NCBI GenBank assembly: GCA_964017185.1
Contig: OZ024880.1
Location: 39,026,329 to 39,090,328 of the forward strand
Direction of reading: 5' to 3'
From: Rugalucina vietnamica
Lineage: Eukaryota > Mollusca > Bivalvia > Lucinida > Lucinidae
Length of the DNA: 64,000 nt
Shown: piece after piece, positions 59,239-64,000 of the stretch
Layout: each line of letters starts with the position of its first letter
Position numbering within the stretch: position 1 is the first letter of the stretch
Notes under the pieces: generated by a model
The model's input: the letters and a program-made list of their open reading frames with translations, nothing else
Databases searched by the model: none
Told to the model about the DNA's origin: nothing
Position numbers and translations under genes: made by a program

Positions 59239-62200
59239 AAAGTGGCAGTTTTTCGTCATGCCGGGCAAGATAAGCTTCCTAATTTTGCCTTTTATAGTCC
59301 ACCTAGGTACACAGGAAATGGCGGTCTCTCCCAGAAAGATGGAGAAAATGTTTGTTTAACACCCGTGTTATTACTGTGTAGCACCCTGTATAACTTCTTT
59401 GTTCTATGTTTCAGCTGAGATCCGTAAGGACACGAGTGGACATTTCCAGAATGCCTTGTTTCTGGGAGATGTAGCAGAAAGGATCAAAATTCTACAAGGA
59501 TGTGGACAAAGTAAGGAACCAAAGATAATCTATACCCAAGTCATTTGAAACATTTCATTGCTGGAAACATATGAACATCCAGGGAAAACCTACAATTTGG
59601 GTTTCCCACCAGGTCTGACACCAGCCAGCCTGTACAGTCACAGGAGCAGGCCAGAAGGTTGAAATTTTGGATTTAAGTAGAAGAGCAGTTGTACTATCCT
59701 TGTAGAGAAAACAAAGGCACTGATCAGCAGCTGTGCAGTTACTGCACAGCTGATCCGCATCTTTGTTTTCGCATATGCAAATTGTTGGTTTTCTGGTGTG
59801 GCGGCTCATATGAATAAATGAACATTTTGTCTGCTAATCTAATGAACAAAGTTTCATTTAGTATTCTGTAAGTATAGAAGTGCACTCGAGACAACATTAG
59901 CTGATGTAGTTTTTGACATAGATAAATTGTTAATTGTTTGGAATGTATCTTGATTTGGAATGTATCTTGATTAGGCAGCTGTTCGAACTTTACAAAATAA
60001 AACAATATTAAACAAAATCTTATTTCTCCTGTTTGGAATTTGTTGCCTAAATTTCTTTGGATTCGACAGATAGCCAGCATGATTCTTCGCATAATTCAAA
60101 TGAAATTTATAAAAAAAATAACGATGTTAACTTACAGAGTCCTTGGCCTATCTGACTGCTGCTACCAACGGTCTGGAGGAAGAAGCTGAAACCATCAAGG
60201 AGAGTTTTGGTGAGAACGACCGAGTCCCGGACCTGTACCCCAACGCCAGTCTCCTCCAACCCCCAGTCCCTATCAACCAACAGGAGAGTAACTGGCCCCT
60301 ACTCACCATGTCTAAGGGATTCTTTGAGGGTGCTATGGCAGCGCGGGGTCCTCAGTCTGCGATGGCTGCAGCGGTGGATGATGAGGGCGGAGCAGGAGAG
60401 GGGTGGGGCGAGGACGCTGACCTTATTCTGGATGAAGGTGGGTTTAGTTACGAGTAGACAATATGAGCCCCGATTGGAGAAAATCGGTCTTCGGAATTTC
60501 CAACCAGGTCTGACACAGACTGGCCTGTGCAGCTACAGAAGATGACTAGAAGCTCGAAATTTCGGATTTAGGAAGAGGAGGAATTGTACTATCTTTGCAG
60601 CGAAAACAAATGCGCTGATCAGCTGTGCAGTTACTGCACAGCTGATCTGCGTCTTTGTTTTCGCTTAGGCAAAAATCCGGTTTTCTCATGACGCGGCTCA
60701 TATAATCTTTGTTTTGTTGTTGCTGAATGGCTTAAGCCGTGTTCACGTGCAGCATTTGCACCCGGGTGTATTTTTGCACCCTGGGTGCAAATTTGCACTC
60801 TGCATGTATTTTATGCCATGAGAACACTAAACAGTGTTGTAAGAAAATACACCCAGGTACAAAAACACACCAGGGTGCAAATTTGCACCTACTTTTGAGG
60901 TGGAACTACCTGAAATTACACTCGGGTTTATTATTGCACCTTGGTGATGAGTTGCAGGCAATGTTATATTAAGGTTCATTTGTATTGTTTTAAAATTTGT
61001 AAAAATATGTGTAATTTTATTATGTTATGTCTTCTTCCAGAGGGAGGTTTTGGTGGTGATGAGGATGTCGTACCGGGAGGGGATGAGGAAGGAGGGGGTT
61101 GGGATGTCGATGATGACCTTGAACTCCCAGCTGACCTGGAGGTGGGGCCGACCCCTGCCGGAGGGGACGAGGGTTACTTTGTACCCCCGACAAAAGGAAC
61201 TAGTCAGGCACAGGTAAGGGAAATAACCTGCTTTAGCTTACTGAACTGGTAATTGAAATAAAGTTTGTTATTTTCAGCTCATTTTATTTATCATTTTTCT
61301 TATGACAAATACTGTAAATTTGGACATTTTCATGTGACTGTTATTTCACTTATTTTCTATTTCCCATTTATTTGTGTGTTCTTAAATTCGCGAACGAGTA
61401 TTCTAGTAGTTTTTATGGCTTATAGTGATTCTTTATTAGCAAGAACTTAGAATTCGTGAGGCCACAAATTTGTTAATATTCTCGAAAATTAAGTTCTCAC
61501 GAACATTTCCAAGCTTACCTTAGAATCGGTGAGTTTTGACCAAAGGCACGAGAATGGCTAAGGGCATATTGGAATATTATCGTTGTTAATCAGATGTGTT
61601 TACATAAATCTGAAAAAAAAATCATTAAAATATATTTTTATTTATAGTTCTTGCATCTAAAATTAAGGTGTGCTGTTACATGTGTGTTTGTCTAGCTGTA
61701 CATTCAGAGTAGTTTACCGTTTAATTTTGATGATGTGTCTATATTATTCTGGAGGGCTTTTTCTCTATACAAAACTGGGACCGGTCCAGTACCAAATTTT
61801 TCCCAGTTGACTGAAAAAATTCCCATTTGATCTGAAACTTTGCCAAATAGCAGAAAAATCCCAATTTAAAAGTTAAACTTTCCCAATCTGGCTAAAAATC
61901 ACACATTTTTCCACAATTTAAAGAAAAATTTGGCCTTTTTTCCCAATTTTAGGGTACCAAGATTTCTAAAAAAGGTGAAAAAATCCCCATTCTGTATCGT
62001 TTGATGGCTATTGTCTAAATAACAGAGAAGTTTTAATATGCTGCATTATTCAACATCACTTTATGTGTGTTGTAGGTGTGGTGTAATAACTCCCAACTGC
62101 CAGTGGATCATGTGTTAGCAGGCTCCTTTGAAACAGCCATGAGGGTAAGATCATTTTGTGTAACAGAATTTACCTGAAGTCAGAAAATATTAATACACAA

Positions 62201-64000
62201 CTGTGTTGCCTTTAATCCTTCACCATATGAGCCGCGACACAAGAAAACCAGTCTTCAGGATTTCCCACCAGGTCTGACACAAACTGGCCTGTACAGTCTC
62301 AGAAAAAGGCTAGAAACATGAAATTTTGGATTTAAGAAGATGAGGGTTTGTACTATCTGTGTAGTGAAAACAGAGGCGCTTATCAGCTGCTGATCTGCGC
62401 CTTTGTTTTTGCATAGGCAAAAATCCAGTTTTCTCTTGACGATGCTCATATAAGACTAGCCTCCTATTTTGAGCATATAGACAAACAATAAGGTATTTTT
62501 GTTCATCTTAGCTATATGGTGTATTTCAAGGAATCAAAGAAAAATTAAAAGGCAACAATTACTGCCCATAATGTTCACAAGCCAGACTTTGGGGATGGGA
62601 AAGTTGAGTCAGTAATGTAGTTTCTCCTCTAAGTTGAATAGAAACAAGAGATTCCATGGAGACAGCTTTACAGGCAGTGACAAGAAAGATTTAAGCACTA
62701 ATAATTTTGTTAATGAAGCTGATACTCAGTGTTCTTTATATCAAAATCTTTGATAAATTTGATTTCAGCTGCTTCATGACCAAGTTGGCGTGGTTGATTT
62801 TGCAACGTACAAGCAACTGTTTCTACAGACGTACAGCCGTAGTCGAACATGTTATCAGGGGCTACCTTCTCTCACACCGCTAATGGGATACCCACATAGG
62901 AACTGGTAAACTGTCACTCATTTTGGCATTTATATTGTACCACTTAAAAAATAACAACATACAAACAACTGTTTATACAGACTTACAGCTATAGTCAAAC
63001 ATGTTATCAGATAATTGACCATTCCAACATGAGTCATGCCATGAGAATATTTGCTTTTTGCATATGCAAAAAGACGCAGATCAGCTATACAGTAACTGCA
63101 CAGCTGATAGCATGCAAAAAGACGCAGATCAGCTGTACAGTAACTGCACAGCTGATCAGCGCCTTTTTTGCTACATGGATAGTACAATTCCTCTTCTACT
63201 TTTATCCAAAAGTTTAAGCTTCTAGCATTTTTCTTTGACTGCACAGTCGAATTTGTGTTGGACCTGGTAAGAAATCCCAAAGACCTGTTTTCTCACATGA
63301 AGGCTCGCATGATCCTAACAGTGGATGTTCTATCAATCAATAACAGTTCTTGAGTAAGATACAGTAACTCCTTATAGTACTGGTTAGAACTCAGGAAGCG
63401 ATGGCATTGTCCCTACATTACTGTAAAACTGCTGTCTGGGACATTAAACCACAAATTAAACCAACAAATTTTGTTTTCTGGAAAGAGGCTTTAGGTAGAT
63501 GTACCAGTTGTATGATAAAAGTTTAGCATCAATCAATCAATTGGTCAATCACTTGCTCAGTCAATTTATTACTTATTCTACTTGTTAATTCTGTCCTGTA
63601 TGTTGTTTCTAGGAAGGAGGTAGAGGTGGGGTACCAGCTGTAGCTGAATATGTTGGTACAGTAGCTACAGGCGGCGTAACATCTCACAAATCAATCAGTC
63701 AACCAATCAGTCACTAATTCTACTTCTTAAATCAGTCTTATTCTCTATTTTAGGAAGGAGGCAGGAGGTAGAGGTGGGGTACCAGCAGTAGCTGAATATG
63801 TTAGTACATTAGCTACAGTCAATCAGTCAACCAATCAGTCACTAATTCTACTTCTTAAATCAGTCTTATTCTCTATTTTAGGAAGGAGGCAGGAGGTAGA
63901 GGTGGGGTACCAGCAGTAGCTGAATATGTTAGTACATTAGCTACAGTCAATCAGTCAACCAATCAGTCACTAATTCTACTTCTTAAATCAGTCTTATTCT
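49463..64000 (+). CDS. COPA: Coatomer subunit alpha (alpha-COP) gene, partial at both ends
   Basis: Alpha-COP is the largest COPI coat subunit. It acts on Golgi membranes, where its WD40 propeller binds dilysine retrieval signals of cargo returning to the ER and its C-terminal part binds epsilon-COP. Seventeen exons with AG acceptors, GT donors and matching phases encode about 970 residues, equivalent to roughly residues 14-980 of the 1,224-residue human protein. They cover the seven-bladed WD40 domain, the WD-associated alpha-solenoid, the acidic linker and the start of the COPI C-terminal domain. The 13-residue first exon and the C-terminal exons are outside view. The positions mutated in human COPA syndrome (K230, R233, E241, D243) are conserved. 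Introns are full of repeats. Function is assigned by strong family similarity. Confidence 0.97.
49725..49830 (+). repeat. SINE 3' part in COPA intron
   Basis: The end TCTCATATGAGCTGAAATAA and GGGACGTTAAACTGAATAC followed by an A run matches the tail of the SINE at 56332. Confidence 0.65.
50016..50089 (+). CDS. COPA: COPA exon: start of WD repeat 2
   Basis: Encodes [24 protein letters not shown]. Phase 1 in, phase 0 out, donor GTGAGT. Acceptor TTTTGATAG has a weak pyrimidine tract. Confidence 0.94.
50722..50802 (+). CDS. COPA: COPA exon: end of repeat 2, start of repeat 3
   Basis: Encodes [20 protein letters not shown] then RTTTFHH. Phase 0 in and out, donor GTAAGT. Confidence 0.95.
50862..51130 (-). 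mobile_element. Family P element with expanded core palindrome
   Basis: Core words GCTTCGCAGT and ACTGCGAAGC are repeated in a double palindrome (50915-50985), unlike other copies. Flanking target duplications are not clear. Confidence 0.85.
51582..51658 (+). CDS. COPA: COPA exon: WD repeat 3 core
   Basis: Encodes [20 protein letters not shown] then ARNCI and two bases of a Cys codon. Phase 0 in, phase 2 out, donor GTAAGT. Confidence 0.95.
51962..52098 (+). CDS. COPA: COPA exon: WD repeat 4
   Basis: Encodes [20 protein letters not shown], then the repeat-4 core to [11 protein letters not shown]. Phase 2 in, phase 1 out. Its 3' half is duplicated downstream at 52228. Confidence 0.96.
52228..52311 (+). 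CDS. COPA: COPA duplicated half-exon, possible alternative cassette
   Basis: Near-identical copy of the last 84 bases of the preceding exon, encoding [20 protein letters not shown] then LRKKNVSP. It has a CAG acceptor after a C-rich tract and a GT donor. Entering in phase 1 and leaving in phase 1, it would splice in-frame between 52098 and 52722 and add 28 residues. Human COPA lacks it. Whether it is ever spliced in is unknown. Confidence 0.4.
52722..52910 (+). CDS. COPA: COPA exon: repeat 4-5 linker and WD repeat 5
   Basis: Encodes a variable linker ([18 protein letters not shown]), then [20 protein letters not shown] and the VKLWRMN blade end, with the K and R that match human K230 and R233. 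Phase 1 in and out. Confidence 0.96.
53369..53504 (+). CDS. COPA: COPA exon: WD repeat 6
   Basis: Encodes [20 protein letters not shown] through [10 protein letters not shown]. The E and D of WEVD match human E241 and D243. Phase 1 in, phase 2 out, donor GTAGAA. Confidence 0.96.
53918..54603 (+). CDS. COPA: COPA exon: WD repeat 7 and start of WD-associated region
   Basis: The largest exon, 686 bp. Encodes [20 protein letters not shown], the propeller end, [11 protein letters not shown], and the conserved [12 protein letters not shown] and [20 protein letters not shown] blocks. Phase 2 in, phase 1 out, donor GTAGGT. In human the corresponding protein region is spread over several exons as far as I recall, so fusion here may reflect intron loss. 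Confidence 0.97.
54968..55106 (+). CDS. COPA: COPA exon: WD-associated region
   Basis: Encodes [20 protein letters not shown] and [20 protein letters not shown]. Phase 1 in, phase 2 out, donor GTAAGA. Confidence 0.96.
55172..55402 (+). mobile_element. Family P element in COPA intron
   Basis: GAGCCGCCTCGTGGGAAAAC to GGTTTTCCCATGGGGCAGCTC ends, flanked by AAAT on both sides. Confidence 0.9.
55498..55560 (+). repeat. tRNA-derived SINE head fragment
   Basis: GTGGTTAAGCC (A-box-like) followed by GGGTTGGATCCCG (B-box-like) at tRNA spacing. Only the head is recognisable. Confidence 0.5.
55741..55960 (+). mobile_element. Family P element, diverged
   Basis: GAGACTGTGCATGAGAAAAC...TTTTCTTATGCGGTGGCTC. 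The core is reduced (GCACTGCACAGC). Confidence 0.8.
55995..56157 (+). CDS. COPA: COPA exon: WD-associated region
   Basis: Encodes [20 protein letters not shown] through [18 protein letters not shown]. Phase 2 in, phase 0 out, donor GTGAGA. Confidence 0.96.
56332..56553 (+). repeat. tRNA-derived SINE in COPA intron
   Basis: The head TCGGTGGCTGAGTGGTTAAA resembles the 5' half of tRNA-Ser/Leu. The tail CTCATATATGAGTGAAATAG and GGGGATGTGAAACTGAATTA matches 49725. About 220 bp, non-coding. Confidence 0.7.
56716..56862 (+). CDS. COPA: COPA exon: alpha-solenoid
   Basis: Encodes [20 protein letters not shown] and [20 protein letters not shown]. Phase 0 in and out, donor GTAAGA. Confidence 0.96.
56899..57094 (+). 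mobile_element. Family P element, decayed
   Basis: Recognisable by ACCAGGTCAGACACAAACGG and ATGTTGGTTTTCTCATGGCG. The core palindrome is mostly lost. Confidence 0.7.
57254..57372 (+). pseudogene. COPA decayed duplicate of the next exon
   Basis: Shares GATGACCAGGCA, GGTTGAAGCAGCC, ATTGTTGAAATGGC and TATCAGAG with the exon at 57404, but carries a TAG within the copied frame and lacks a good acceptor and donor. A local tandem duplication that has lost function. Confidence 0.85.
57404..57593 (+). CDS. COPA: COPA exon: alpha-solenoid
   Basis: Encodes [40 protein letters not shown] and the [18 protein letters not shown] block. Phase 0 in, phase 1 out, donor GTAATG. Confidence 0.97.
57611..58653 (+). 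mobile_element. Family P element split by a nested MITE
   Basis: The left half (57611-57717) and right half (58523-58653) together make one P copy, flanked by ATTT on both sides (57607-57610, 58654-58657). The core uses GCTTTGCAGTCACTGCAAAGC. Confidence 0.88.
57720..58520. mobile_element. 801-bp MITE with TA target duplication
   Basis: The ends are GCGTAAAGGGACCAGTGATC and, inverted, GCGTAAGGCGACCAGTGATC (two mismatches), flanked by TA. GATCGATCACTGG recurs twice at the right end. No transposase frame. TA duplication and short TIRs fit the Tc1/mariner group; it is younger than the P copy it splits. Confidence 0.88.
58658..59191. other. COPA intron sequence, nothing specific
   Basis: Unique AT-rich intron sequence ahead of the TAG repeat. 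Confidence 0.6.
59192..59237 (+). repeat. TAG trinucleotide microsatellite
   Basis: About 15 AGT units in a COPA intron. One frame reads poly-Ser, but it has no splice support. Confidence 0.96.
59415..59510 (+). CDS. COPA: COPA exon: solenoid
   Basis: Encodes [20 protein letters not shown] then [11 protein letters not shown]. Phase 1 in and out, donor GTAAGG. Confidence 0.96.
59573..59807 (+). mobile_element. Family P element in COPA intron
   Basis: GAACATCCAGGGAAAAC...TGTGGCGGCTC, flanked by ATAT on both sides. Core GCTGTGCAGTTACTGCACAGC. Confidence 0.88.
60138..60437 (+). CDS. COPA: COPA exon: solenoid end and acidic linker
   Basis: Encodes [20 protein letters not shown], then a proline-rich stretch (LLQPPVPI), [16 protein letters not shown] and an acidic Gly/Glu/Asp linker ([14 protein letters not shown]). 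Phase 1 in and out, donor GTGGGT. Confidence 0.96.
60465..60699 (+). mobile_element. Family P element in COPA intron
   Basis: GAGCCCCGATTGGAG...CATGACGCGGCTC, flanked by ATAT on both sides. It starts 27 bases after an exon donor. Confidence 0.9.
60745..60945. repeat. Short inverted words TTTGCACCC/GGGTGCAAA
   Basis: Repeated GGGTGCAAATTTGCAC and TTTGCACCC motifs form small hairpins in the intron. Function unknown. Confidence 0.5.
61041..61213 (+). CDS. COPA: COPA exon: acidic linker
   Basis: Encodes a Gly/Asp/Glu-rich stretch ending [18 protein letters not shown] and [13 protein letters not shown], as in other COPA proteins. Phase 1 in, phase 0 out. Confidence 0.95.
61260..62060. other. COPA intron, low-complexity stretch
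   Basis: AT-rich with repeated TTCCCA/TTTCCCAATT words at 61795-61960. No gene. Confidence 0.6.
62076..62144 (+). CDS. COPA: COPA exon: start of COPI C-terminal domain
   Basis: Encodes [20 protein letters not shown] then AMR, 23 codons. Phase 0 in and out. Confidence 0.96.
62229..62447 (+). mobile_element. Family P element in COPA intron
   Basis: GAGCCGCGACACAAG...TTGACGATGCTC, flanked by ATAT on both sides. The core is shortened to CAGCTGCTG. Confidence 0.88.
62769..62905 (+). CDS. COPA: COPA exon: COPI C-terminal domain
   Basis: Encodes [20 protein letters not shown], then [15 protein letters not shown] and GYPHRN. Phase 0 in, phase 2 out, donor GTAAAC. It is the last exon seen complete. 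Confidence 0.96.
63031..63306 (-). mobile_element. Family P element with duplicated core
   Basis: Minus copy. The core unit GACGCAGATCAGCT...ACTGCACAGCTGAT is present twice (about 63072-63108 and 63120-63162). Flanks ACAT and GCAT differ by one base. Confidence 0.82.
63400..63470 (+). repeat. SINE-like tail
   Basis: CTGGGACATTAAACCACAAATTAAACC resembles the tail of the SINEs at 49725 and 56332. The body is not clear. Confidence 0.4.
63613..64000 (+). repeat. COPA: Tandem repeat of a COPA splice acceptor and exon start
   Basis: Three copies (63613, 63754, 63882; periods 141 and 128 bp) of an AG acceptor followed by GGAGGCAGGAGGTAGAGGTG and GGGGTACCAGCAGTAGCTG. Spliced to 62905, copies 2 and 3 read [18 protein letters not shown], matching the start of the next human exon (WKDAGLKNGVPAVG) for about 14 residues and then diverging. 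Copy 1 lacks one codon unit and hits a stop. The true exon probably follows beyond the window. Confidence 0.8.

Noticed and set aside
59174..59359. ORF with poly-Ser
   Set aside because: A TAG microsatellite in a COPA intron; no matching splice sites.

Overview
The window is animal genomic DNA: split genes with GT-AG introns, LINE, SINE, LTR and DNA-transposon sequence, and large tandem arrays. I favour a mollusc, probably a bivalve, because several repeat families look like those I associate with bivalve genomes. That is an inference I cannot check here. The only host gene I can support is COPA, the alpha subunit of the COPI coat, on the + strand from 49463 to the right edge. Seventeen exons (about 970 codons) can be placed with consistent phases. 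The first coding exon and the C-terminal exons are not in view.

Left part (1-16 kb): CR1/Jockey-like LINE pieces on both strands, one carrying a 219-bp nested element with 6-bp target duplications. Next is a nearly intact LTR retrotransposon on the - strand (3298-12449): near-identical 2.24-kb LTRs, AACAC target duplications, a tRNA-Leu primer site, and one ORF with Gag, protease and a broken integrase but no reverse transcriptase. Then come a second LINE 3' end, GAAT and GA simple repeats, a long hairpin, and a separate 274-codon reverse-transcriptase ORF.

Middle part (16-48 kb): almost entirely non-coding repeats. A 5.0-kb foldback element (16793-21790) has 9-bp target duplications. Five elements from four unrelated sequence families (22532, 25451, 29558, 44264, 45919) share one layout: 5' hairpin head, TCCG-like simple repeat, tandem array, inverted copy of the head motif, 3' hairpin and a T-rich end. 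All lie on the same strand, and the layout resembles non-autonomous Helentron-type elements. A 2.06-kb inverted-repeat element holds a roughly 24-bp minisatellite. An 11.0-kb structure (32961-43962) has complex inverted ends and two satellite arrays (unit about 185 bp) with unrelated spacers but one shared 45-bp GC-rich box, inverted between the arrays. The second array shows a three-unit higher-order repeat.

Right part (48-64 kb): COPA, whose introns are loaded with copies of a 235-bp inverted-repeat element having 4-bp target duplications and a palindromic core with compensating base changes. COPA also carries three local exon duplications: an in-frame possible cassette exon (52228-52311), a decayed pseudo-exon (57254-57372), and a tandem array of splice acceptor plus exon start at the right edge.
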